A DNA stretch of 50,243 bases from Klebsormidium nitens. Its lineage: Eukaryota > Streptophyta > Klebsormidiophyceae > Klebsormidiales > Klebsormidiaceae. Positions 1 through 14,732 of this stretch are shown here, piece by piece (position 1 is the first letter of the stretch; every line of letters starts with the position of its first letter). A program made the translations under genes and the position numbers. Location of the stretch: contig DF237571.1 in assembly GCA_000708835.1 (NCBI GenBank), forward strand, positions 1 through 50,243, given 5' to 3'. Below the pieces are notes generated by a model. It searched no databases and was not told the DNA's origin. It saw only the letters and a program-made list of their open reading frames with translations.

Positions 1-591
1 CCGGACTCTTATATCTTCGGACTGTTGGCGTTGCCGACCCATTTATACCGGGCTCGTGTGTGTGTGTCCTCTCTTCCCTGGGGTACGGATTCGGGTCACG
101 TGCAAACCGTGAATTCGAACCAACTCGACTTTGACGAAGGAACGCGCGCATCATACTATACCGACATGTGGAATCTTCAGAGTCCAGGGTGCCCGGATGA
201 GCATTTTAAAAATTTTGTTCGACTGACCAGCCAGACTTTCAAAGTCCCCGGGCAGACACCACCGTGCCAAAAATCCGTGGAAATAATGACCGAATGCGCG
301 CGCTGTACAAGCAATGTGCGCGCGAAGAGTCAGATCATGGGTTTGCGCTGACTCCAACGCAGGGCAGAAGACATTAGAATCTAGATCCGCGGAAGAGGAT
401 CGATCGGGCGCCTGCCTGAGCCTGAGGTTCAATCAGAAAATCGAATTTACAGCAGAGGCATCGGGGCAACAGGAGTTTGAGGAGGCGCACCTACCTATCA
501 CGCAGGAGCACCATTGGCATTGAAACGACTTGCTGTAAAGCCTCCAGTCCGTTCTCAGCTACCAAAGTTCTGGGTAAATCTGATTGTTACG
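1..591. other. Left edge, upstream of the BASS2-like gene
   Basis: This stretch holds the promoter and 5' untranslated region of the carrier gene. Several short frames overlap on both strands, without recognisable domains or supporting splice sites. I see no gene here. Confidence 0.4.
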
Positions 592-3500
592 ATGGCATCT
601 TCTGTGGCGTCAAGAAGCGTATTTAGGGGCATCAGCTCCCTGCAGGAGACTTGTAGATCTGTGAGCGAGCAGCGGACTTCTGTTGCCAAACCGTTTGCCA
701 GAACCTCTTTGAAAGGTAAGGTCATTTCGGTCAATCTGGGATGTAGTCTGAGTACGCCGCGGTTTCTATCCTTTTGACACCTTTTGAGCCGCTTCTCTTG
801 CTTGACCATCAGGCAACGCGGTGGTATTTCAATTTTACGGAGGATGTTGATAAATGCATTCAACCAGGTAGCAGCTTGGCAAGCCTGTAAATACATGTAG
901 AGATATCTTCCTAGAGATGCCAAGAATCTCTTTTTGCATTGAGAGCGCACAGCTACCAGCTCATTCCAAAATGTAGAGAGCGCACAGCTACCAGGATATT
1001 CACAATGTAGTGGCGAATTCTCAAAAGATGGTCCTCATTTAGTTTGACAGTGGTAGAAGGGCGAACCGGTCTCCCAGATCTTTTCACATGTGCACTTATA
1101 ATCCAAGGTATTGGTGAATTCAAGCGCAGACCTACTTCCCATTTCGCTGGTTTGCTCGATCTCATTGATCATTACTTGCTGTCCACCAGCAGGATGTACA
1201 CCATCCGCACCACTTCGGACACTGAAACGGGGGTCCAGCACATTCCTTGGGGCTTCTCACAAGTCGTTCCTCCCTTCTCTTCCTCCAAAGCCAGTCCGGT
1301 GAGAGTCACTAGAGTTTGGCCAGAAAATATCTCCAAGTCTCTGGCTACCTAAATGGAGCGGGTTTCTGATATCCTAGCTTCCGTTGGTCAGGATCCCGCA
1401 CGAGTGCAAAGTGGTCTGTGTGTATCGGCATTACAATGCCACATTGAAGTTTTGAGCTGGATCCGGTCGGCGCCCTATAATAGAGAAACTAATGCGCTGA
1501 GAGTTATGCCAAGCGGCTTTTGGTAATGGTGTTCCATTTGCAACGGGTACTGAACATCTGTTTTTCCATTTTTGTCTTCGCTGACTTCGCAGCCTCCTCT
1601 TCCTTTGCCTTCATGCATTGGCCTTAGATCTGGGCCACCGCGTCGATCGAGTCTGATTGGCAGCTGTTTGTGGAATATTCACTTGACTGCATGCAGTCCA
1701 ATAGCAATGCATTGCTGGCATAGAGGAGCATTGAGCCAGACAGGCAACGAACGGGATCGTTCGCAAGCATTTCATCCCTGAAGTTCTCACCTAATGCTGG
1801 CGTTCTGATTACTCTAGGGCTACCAGGCAGAGCGGTGTGTGTCGAGCCGAAAGTGTTGGGGCTATTGGTGGAGGTGGGGCCGTGAAAGAGCGCAGCCATT
1901 TTGAGAAAGTTGTTGAGCTACTCACAACAATGTTCCCAGTCTGGGTAAGTATTTTGCATTGTCTGCACGGCTTAGCGAGCTTGGAATCTGACACGACGGT
2001 GCCTTGTCCGCGATGATGCCCACTTTCAGCACCTTCTCTCCAACGTGTTTGCTTCATGCGATGTAAGCAAATATTTGGCGCGGTTGGTCGTATTGTGGAA
2101 GGGCAGTACTTCAGTGTTTGACGGCCCTCTTGTTCACAAGCTTCGCTTCGCAGAGTCGCCTACTTGAAGTACGCGCCATGCCAATAGGAAATTGTCTGGT
2201 TATCTGTCGATGAAAACAGATTGTAACTGCATTGCATGCACCCACGATCCATGCAGCAACTGCTGAGCGCTCAAGCTGATTGCACGGTCTGTTTTGCAGA
2301 TTATCATTGGAACGGTTGTTGGTTTGTGGCGGCCAAGCTATGTGACCTGGCTGAGCTCGGACCTCTTCACGCTGGGCCTGGGCTTGCTCATGCTCTCCAT
2401 GGGCCTTACCCTCTCAGTCGACGACTTTCGGCAGATCGCCCGCAATCCTTGGACCATCCTGTGTGGTTTTGTCGCCCAGTATTTTGTGAAGCCGCTCCTC
2501 GGTTTTGCGATCGCTCAAGTAAGGGGCCCTACACTTCAACTTGGCTCGTCTCGACCGTGACAGTCAGATTTGGCCTACGTCATCAATGCATTAAGATTGT
2601 CAAGTATCCGTGTCCAAAGTTGCGTCCTATGTTGTCAATGTGACACCCTTGCAATAGACTGTGTGGCACTGCTATTTGTGGAACAGAGACAGCTTTATTG
2701 AATATTCAAACGTGAAGATCGCGCCCTCCACCAGGTTCTGACCCAACCCATCATAGGGCCACATTGTTTCTTGCCACTTGCAGCAGGCTAAGCACCAACT
2801 CTAGACCATTTCATTCTTCCATAATGGATTTTGCGAACGGGTGACTCCTTTCTGCAGGCTATGAACCTCCCCGCCCCCCTAGCTACCGGCCTCATCCTGG
2901 TCTCATGTTGCCCGGGAGGGCAGGCGTCCAACGTGGCCACCTATATTGCTCATGGAAATGTGGCTCTTTCTGTCGCGATGACGACGTAAGCAACACATGG
3001 ACCTGCACTTATTTCATGCAACACTCTGCTAGAAGCTGTAGTTCCGCCAACCAACGCTGAGAAGTCCTGCAGTAGTTGCGAGCGGACAGATTGCGAATTG
3101 CCTTGCCGGAGTTGCTCATGGCTGGGCAGCTACAAGCTGGACTTTGGACTGGTCGTGCGAGATGGTCCTGTGAGTTGGCACCTGAGTAGCCCCAAGGGCT
3201 TGCAAGTAATTGTGTGCTCTTGAATATCTTGTGCGCAGGGCTTCCACAGTTGCTGCTATCATGATGACTCCTCTTCTGACCAAGGTGCTGGCGGGGCAGC
3301 TGGTTCCAGTTGACGCCGTGGTAAGCAGCATTGGGGACACTGGAGCAAGTTGCTAAGAGGCCAAAATGTGGAACAAACCTACGTATGAACAAACCTACGC
3401 ATGATTCCGCCTACATTTTAGTTGCTCAGCTTCAATTCGTATCTTCCGACAATTAGCACAGTTTCAATCCACCGGATCCATCTTTGGTCTCTTTTGACAA

Positions 3501-5627
3501 CTCCATCAATCTCAATAGCTCACAGTTACAGGTTCGTCCTTCTTGCTTCAGTTGCCGTGGGCCCACATCCCTGCAAACGGGACTGTAGTCCTTGTCATAT
3601 CCTACTTCGTGTCTTAAGCAAGCTTGTCTCGACTTCGTCTCAAGCTTCTTTCGATATCAATTCTGCCTCCTGACTGACATGATCAGAATGGGACGACTTG
3701 GTGTTTTCTCCTTAGGAAAAAGGATGGGGGGTTTCGACAGGTCCTGACATGACAGCCTGCCCCTTTGCTGCAGGGCCTTGCGTTGAGTACCTTCCAAGTG
3801 GTCCTCCTTCCCACAGTTGTTGGAGGTGAGAGAATGAAAGCCCTTCGCTTCGCGCATTTGAACTTGAGGTGATGCAGATGCGCAAAGGATGGGCTCTGGT
3901 CATGAAAAGGGTACGACCAGAGCCATGTCTGCACCCTTTGGCAGTCGTCTGTGTATACCCGTGTGCACCGAGTCTGATTAAGTAATCTCTTCGAGGTATA
4001 TCTGGAGAGTCTGAGTTGTTGTCTCCCTGTTTTCCTTAGCAACAAATGGATGTCAGGAATAAAGAGGCGCACATATGTGGCATTGCTAAGCTTCCCCGCT
4101 TCGTATCTGTGTGCAGTTGTGGCCCACGAGTGCTTCCCGAAATTTACTGCGAAGATTTCGACCTTCACCCCCCTCATCGGAGTTATCCTAGTGACCCTTC
4201 TGTGCGCCAGCCCTGTAAGCCCGAAACTTCACGCAACTACAACATTGACAGGTCCCAGTGCATATTGCATTCTGTGAAGCTGGCCAGGCTGAAGTCCGCT
4301 TCAGCAGCCCGTATCTCTTTGCTCAGGTCTGTCAATTATGTCGAATCGTAGTATACAAGCGGTAACCAGAAGGCTCCTCCACGTCCATAAGCGCAGCCCT
4401 TTGCATGCTTGCTGTGTTTCTTGCAAGCTGCCCAAAACGGTCGACATCTCTGCCTTGAAGTCCCGGGTCTGGCCAAGGGTGCAGCTTTGATTCTGCCTCA
4501 TACTATATCCTGTGCTGGTACCTCCTCGATTCACCTTTTCTGTCTGGCGCTTGGCTCACTTGACTGTGACGTCGTCTCTGTTGTGCAGATTGGTCAGGTT
4601 GCTGACGTCTTGATGACGTCAGGTGCCTCCCTGATCTGGCCCGTGCTGGCCCTCCACACGTTTGCTTACGGCCTGGGTTACTTCCTCAGCAAAATTGCAG
4701 GGTTCGGGGAGAAGACTTCTCGAACAGTATCCATTGAGTGTGGCATGCAGGTGAGTTTGGAACAGCCCCACGGTTGCAGCCTTCCTGGACCCTTGGTGTC
4801 GTGGCGTTTGCTGGTGTCATGGCGTTTTGGTACTGGGGTCTGTTAGGAAATGCCTCTCACGACAAGGCTTGTTGGAGCTTCTCACCGAAGACGGTCCAGT
4901 ATCTGGGACTTTCTGCTGGCTGATGGAAAATCAAGCTTGCTCAGACCCATTCTTACCAACACAGGTCGTTTGTCTGGGTCTAAGAGCGTCGTCAGAAGCT
5001 GCCAGTCGCATTTCAGTTAACAGCAGGCAGCTGTGCTTCCTAGCGGATCGGCCAAACACAGCCCTCTCCCAGCCGCTGTACTCCTTGAGCCGCGACAGTC
5101 AGCACACCAATCTATCTCTGCTTGACATCTGCTCCGTCGTTTCGTCCGCAGAGCTCTGCCCTCGGCTTCCTGCTTGCTCAGAAGCACTTCAGCAACCCGC
5201 TGGTGGCCGTGCCGTCGGCAGTCAGTGTTGTCTGCATGGCGGTAAGAGCGCCCGCCTCAACCTAACGTATTGACATGCCTTGTTTGGCTTCACGAGATGG
5301 ATGCTTGTATGTCGTTTGGGCAATGGAAGATAAGTCGACTCGAGTCTTTTGGAAGGACTCGAGCGACAACTTTGGATGACAGTCCAGGAGTGCCTGGCCC
5401 AGGTGCACCTTGCTTCTAGGTCCGCTTTGTCCCAAAGCCTTACGCAGGTTGCCTGTACCCTTTTTGCCGTCAAACGTACTTTGTCCTCGGTACTGGAATC
5501 TGTGTACCGATTCACAGATTCTGCCTGTCCTTTACCTGCGCAGCTCCAAGGCGCTCTCATTGCCGTGGTTTGGCGGAATCAGCCTATCGCTGCTACCGAT
5601 AAGGATGACTTTGTAGCAATTGCCTAG
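592..5627 (+). CDS. BASS2: BASS2-like plastid sodium:pyruvate symporter, 11 exons
   Basis: Exons: 592-715, 1193-1298, 1818-1944, 2300-2518, 2858-2985, 3239-3320, 3774-3825, 4117-4214, 4589-4750, 5152-5241, 5544-5627. All junctions are GT-AG and phases agree, giving 423 residues, close to the roughly 410 of plant BASS2. Residues 1-85 or so are Ser/Thr/Arg-rich and poor in acidic residues, like a chloroplast transit peptide. The mature part begins near [14 protein letters not shown] and carries the family signatures [63 protein letters not shown] and [17 protein letters not shown]. Plant BASS2 imports pyruvate with sodium across the inner plastid envelope, feeding the MEP pathway and other plastid syntheses. 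The BASS2 assignment over BASS1 or BASS3 rests on remembered motif similarity, not on an alignment. Exon 2 lies in the variable transit region and is supported mainly by splice sites and phase. Confidence 0.88.
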
Positions 5628-6726
5628 GGTTGAATAAGTTGACCCCTGAAGCTGTGCAGACATTTTTTGTAAGGTAGGCGCTATTGTGTTGCTAAGTGCG
5701 TTGGAAGGGTGGCTTGCTCGACCATGAGTACCTGAGATAGACAGTCTTGTTAAGCAGTCGCATTGGAACGTTGAGGTCATCCTATCATGGAGCGGAATCT
5801 TGGATCAAGCAGACATCACTGAAGTTCGCGGCTAGGAGCCTTGTGGAAATGATGGAAGTCGAAAGTGACATGATTGACCATGCTTGTATAGTCTCTCATC
5901 ACGATGGATCACAAGGGTAAATGTCGTTGCTATGCTGGAGTAGTACGTTCTCTAGTTGATCACGGGGTAATGATCATCGGCCTATGTAAAAGGCGCACTT
6001 AAAAAGAAACGCATGTGCACGTTCGTGCCAGCCCGCACACGGCACAATTTCAAACCCGCTCAACGAGGAGCAAAATAAATAATCAGTTTTGGGAATTGTT
6101 GCATAGTGCGTGCTTCAGTTTCAAAAGCTAGCTCACAGCTGTAACAGCGCTCGATCGGGACGGACGGTCAGTCCAAAACTACCTAGACCAAGTGCTCATG
6201 CGACGCTGCACGTGTACGTTATATAGTACAGTGATCCTTATGAAAACTTATTAACACCTGGAACATGTGCACTTAATGATGCACATGGGCGCGCATTCTA
6301 CAATGGGGATATATATCATGCCGATCGAGTGCAGTTACAGCTAATTCTAGGTATATATAGTTTCTTTCACAAATTTGTGAAACTCAAAATCCGGCATTTG
6401 TGATTATACGCGACCCAGATCCATCTATAATAAGGTGCATGTTGACGGTATAGGTATGTCATGTCCAGATCGCATGAATCCAACAAGCTCTGCAATCATA
6501 TGCCTTGCAATGAATGATCGTCTCATGCGATTGCCACCGTACATGATCGGAGATGACTACGAAACCGTTGCTCCTCTCGATCCGCAGCCTCGTGCATTGC
6601 ATGCCGCAGTGAATGCATGACCCACTCGTATTCTGCACATCCTGAGACTCGTGCTACATTCATGAACTAGGAATCTTCATTGAATGGAACAGCATATTAT
6701 AACCTTGGAGAATATGTAACGCCCCT
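5628..6726. other. Convergent intergenic region between BASS2-like and MBD genes
   Basis: About 1.1 kb lies between the stop of the carrier gene (+) and the stop of the MBD gene (-). It should hold both 3' untranslated regions. It is AT-rich compared with the exons around it. I see no credible coding exon, RNA gene or terminal inverted repeat. Confidence 0.6.
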
Positions 6727-9056
6727 TCACATAGGGTCAATAGGGGGACCACTAAGCTCGTGCTGTTTTGAGAGGCTCCTTTGCCCACCTTGGTTCTCCC
6801 TCTCCCCTTGCCTCTGCCGCGTCCCTTCTTGCAGTAGGCTCGCTAGCCTCTCTTTCACCAGCCTCTTCCCCAGGCTCTCGAGATGGAACCGGTCCGCAAC
6901 CAACAAGCGCCGCTGCGGCACTTTCGGCTTTTTGACTTTCTGCTTTGCCGCAGCTCGCCTATGGTCAAGTACGTCCGGTACTCCAATACCGAATGCCTGG
7001 CCAGGTTGCTGTCCTCGCCACAAGGGAAGCGCTCCTGCCCGGCCAAAAGGGTCCAGGCCAGGATGCTGCGGGGCGAGAGGGGACTGCCGCGGCTGCTGGC
7101 CGGGGTACTGAGGCAAAGCACTCGGGGGAAACAGGAGAGGCTGCTGCCACAGGGGGGCGTCCTTTCTGGCTGGGCCAGCGATTGGCCATGGCCCAGGAAA
7201 ACTTTGGGGCAAGGTGCCCAATCGGGGATCCATCTGTAGGTTCATATTTGACATGAGAGGAGGGATGCCAGGCGCGATGCCTCCTGCTTTCTGACGGCTC
7301 GGGATTTTGGGCACTGCTGATTGACTGGGGGTGCCTGCAGCGGCACCGCTTAATAGCCGTTGGATGTCCTCGGGTGTGGCATCGAACGGACGGTTTGCAA
7401 GTGGCGACCCAACGGGTGTGCCCGGGCGGCTGTTGGGGGCTGAGACGTCCCCCTCTTTCTTTTTTCTAGGAACCGCCGGCAGAGCGCCACTCTCGACAAA
7501 GCGCTGGATCTCAGCACGGGATCGAAAACGCTTGCCCTCGGGAGAGAAGTAGTACTGCAGGGAAGAGAGTAGAGAAACAGTGGACGGAATTAGACTCAAC
7601 ATGGAAGACGTGCCTTCAAATCAAGACGACATTAGGGGAGGGTACATAGCTATGTACCACAGAGGGCTCAGTAACTTCCTTCAAGCCAACTGGTAGATTG
7701 AGATAGATAACTGAGTGCGGGATCACGGTAACAGCAGACGACGCTGCATCCGATCTTGCTGAAGAAGACGTCGACCATAAAGGGATTTTGCGGATCCTCC
7801 GGCAGGCTGGATGGCATCCAAGCTCGACTTTCAAGGAGTGTATTCATGTGTGTGACTTCGACCAGGATGGGAGCTCTGGCTCCAAGGAAGTGCTCAAGAT
7901 GTCACAGCAAGGTACTGTGTCGACCTGGCAGGTCTTGCAACCCACAAGCCGGGTAGAGCCAGGTGTCTCGACAAAGGTGGAACGTGCTGCTCACTTTATC
8001 TTTGGTCCCTGCCGTTGCGCCTTGCCCGCGTACTTTCTCCTCCACTCTCCACCCCTCCGGCAGCCAGCTCGGCCGGCCCACCTCAACCCCCTTGGTGGGC
8101 GGGTATCGCTTACGTTTTGCAGCTGCCTGCCCGTCGGCGTCTTCGCCCCCTCCAAGTGGTCCCTCTGAGAACGGCGAGACCTCCCGGCTAAGGGGAGTGC
8201 CTGCTGCTGAGGCGGGACTGGTTTGGGGCTCTGCTGAACCAGGGCGGGGAGCCCCAGGCTCGGAAGCTGCCGCCCCCTCTAGCAGGGCGGTGCGGTCTGA
8301 TACTTCGGGCGGGGGAAGACTGGGCGAAGCTCTTCCAGCTGCGCCCCAAACACGGTTGGCAGCGGAGGTCTTTGTGAGCATGAGGCGCGGCTTGAAGGCG
8401 GGGGTAAGTGACCGGTTCTTTCTGGCGCCAATTTCAGAGTCAGAGGGGCCTTCGCCACTTGGCTGGGCTCGTTCTGCAGGGGACGTGAACAGGACATGAG
8501 ATGCAAGCTTCAATGGACAGCATTTTATTGAACACAGAAAAGGCTGGAGTCTCTTCATTGAACGGCGCAGTTTAATGCAGGAAGAAAACTTAACAAACAC
8601 AACGCAATCGATGGAAGCTTGGGAAACTGACAGGCGGAGGGCATAATACTGGGTGTCTCTTCCCCTGCGGAAAGAGGTCGGGCTTTGGGGCAGATGAACA
8701 ACTATGGCAAGCATACAAACACATGGATGGAAGCAGATGTCAGCAGAGTACAGTTTAAGCCATGCAGTGTACTGCATAAATGAGGAATCTGAGATCAAAC
8801 AATGTGGTTCTGCAAAATCCGCATTGCAACAAATTCAAACAAACCCAAACGAGATAAATGGCGTACCTTCCGCCTGTGGGATCTCCTGTACACCAATCTG
8901 CTTCTTCTTCTCCTCGACCTTGGCAATCTGCATCTTCAGGTCAAGAAGCTCTTGTTCCAACTCCCTCTTCCGTTTGCGCGCATCTGGCGATTTCGATGCC
9001 TGAGGATTGCCGCTTGGCCCCCGAGGCCTGTCCGCCCAAGAACTGTTGTCGTCCAT
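6727..9056 (-). CDS. Methyl-CpG-binding-domain (MBD) protein, 3 exons
   Basis: Exons in transcript order: 9056-8867, 8473-7995, 7554-6727; phases agree and give 498 residues. Residues 17-50 or so form a charged Arg/Lys/Glu coiled-coil-like segment (RKRKRELEQELLDLKMQIAK). A Pro/Ser/Ala-rich linker follows. The MBD spans the second intron: RPSWLPEGWRVEEKVRG ends one exon and YYFSPEGKRFRSRAEIQRF starts the next, the typical Trp, Tyr-Tyr and Phe-Arg-Ser spacing. MBDs bind methylated CpG in the nucleus and recruit chromatin modifiers. The C-terminal 230 residues are rich in Pro, Gln and Gly, ending in a basic stretch (KQKVKKPKVPQRRLL) that could serve nuclear import. Whether this copy binds methylated DNA cannot be told; many plant MBD proteins do not. 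The start ATG at 9056 faces the RPI gene across a 475-bp shared promoter. Confidence 0.85.
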
Positions 9057-9531
9057 CTCAATAACAAGCCGTTCTTGATAGAAGCAGCTAGCTGAACCGC
9101 TAGGATTCAAGAACTGTTTTGATAAAGCACTGCTGAAATGGGCGCTTCTGTTCGAGAATCTGCTTGTACAGAACTACATTTCAATCAAGCTTTTTAAATA
9201 CATCAACTTCAAGAATTGGCATGTAGACATTGACACTCTCGTTCACGGTATTGGTTCAACACAGAAACGGGACTGGTCGTCAGGCAGAACGGGGATCCCG
9301 AGCCAGCTACAGCGCGATTGCCCGTAGTGCCGTTCAATATTGATAACGGTGCACCTAAGCCGGTGTTTGCCTTCACGGCACGAGACAATCTCCCTAGTGT
9401 CAAAGGCGACAAAACAAACATGCCTAGTTTTCGTCGCATTGCTTGTTTGGTGTGATTCTCGAGACCAGCTTGAACTCATCAGTCCTGCCGCAGTGCAGCA
9501 GCAGCACACTGCACAGCGTCAGTCGTTCAAA
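9057..9531. promoter_or_regulatory. Divergent promoter region between MBD (-) and RPI (+) genes
   Basis: Only 475 bp separate the two start codons, so both 5' untranslated regions and both promoters must lie here. An AT-rich stretch near 9190-9205 (ttttaaatac) is a possible TATA-like element, but its orientation cannot be assigned. No splice-linked upstream coding exon was recognised for either gene. Confidence 0.5.
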
Positions 9532-13305
<3,774 letters not shown>

Positions 13306-14732
13306 ACCAAGCTCAGGTGCCGAAGTTTTCATCAATCCGCAGCATCGAAAACTGCCTGTACCCAACGCCCATTGTTTTTGCTCGTATCGTCCTTTCGTAG
13401 TTTATCATTGTTGAGCTTGATGCGACTAGCAACCGAGTAGCGCTATAGTGAACCTCCGACTGATGTATCTTCTGTCAAGAAGACGCCCTTCTGTAGGTGC
13501 GTGTCTGTGTGTATGAGGGACGCACAATGACAGCTACTAATAGTACCATCAACCGTCCGAGCTAGGCCAATGTAGCATCCGCTTTTGAGCTAGTATTCGG
13601 GCAGGTCTGGATCATCATCTCCAGGCCCATATGCATACGCAGGTGGGACAGTATCTAACCAGTCTCTCAAGGGTAACTCGTTACTCTGGGTCAGCTCGAC
13701 TCGCTTGTCCTGCATGCAGCATATTCGACAAAAGGTGATTATGTGCGACAGTTATTGCTAGCGAATAAGATTCTCATGTCATGTAACTGGCGCCTGGCAG
13801 TCTGGCGTTCTCACATTACATATATAGCTGAGTTTACATGTGTGCGAAGTGGCATGCAGACTGCAGGCAGCTATAGATTGAGTCATGTTGGTCCATGTAC
13901 GTCCATGCATAAACGACGCGCGATCTGCATGATCGTTCAGCTGACCGCACGTGACATGCAGGCATATGATCGGGTGTACCACATCTCCGATCCACGGTCA
14001 TTTTGGAGGCGCCATGCTTCAATCTATAGTTGGACGCTCGCCGAGATTTATGCCAGCAGCTACAGCGTAACATGTTGCATAAGATGCAAGTTAGCCGTTC
14101 ATACACGTTTATATAAATCACTCCAAATGATTCACGTGCTATATAGAAATCATAACTAGCTTGCAACCCAACACCATCATGCAATGCATTGCACTATGGC
14201 TGCCGTTCAGACCAAGGGTAATTCCGACCGAAATGGTGCATGCATTTCCATGATTCGATCCCTAGCAGTTTAGCGGCCAAGTGAAATTGACGACGATCGA
14301 CATGCATTCTGCTGATTGGCCGGCACATCTGGGAACTTAACTCTTTTGACAAAAACGGGACTAACTCTACAACGGTTGTTTCGGGGACTTCAGAGCCGGC
14401 TTTCAGATTTTGCCTTTCGTAAGAGCCTAGCTCTGGCAAAGGCACCAGAAAACGTCGTCAATAAATCCGCACCTCCCCCCGAAGCTCTGATCCAAGCTCT
14501 GAGCGGCTCATAGAGCAGTTGTCACGACAACTAAAGAGCTATTCTGCATATATTACCCAAAGCCAACTTACAAAGCTCAATACCATAAGAAACTTCACCA
14601 ATCCTCTTTGGCGACCTCTTCTCTGCAGTGGACCTAAGACTTCCTGTTTGAAATCTACCGATAACGTGCCAGAAACCAAAATCCGACTGTAAAATTTGGT
14701 ACGACTTGGCTTGGGCGCAAGGGGCTTCTTCT
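13306..14732. other. Convergent intergenic region between RPI and Raf-like kinase genes
   Basis: About 1.4 kb lies between two convergent stops and should contain both 3' untranslated regions. I found no exon with coding character, RNA gene or transposon ends. Short ATGCAT-type palindromic words are frequent, as in the other gaps of this window. Confidence 0.5.
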
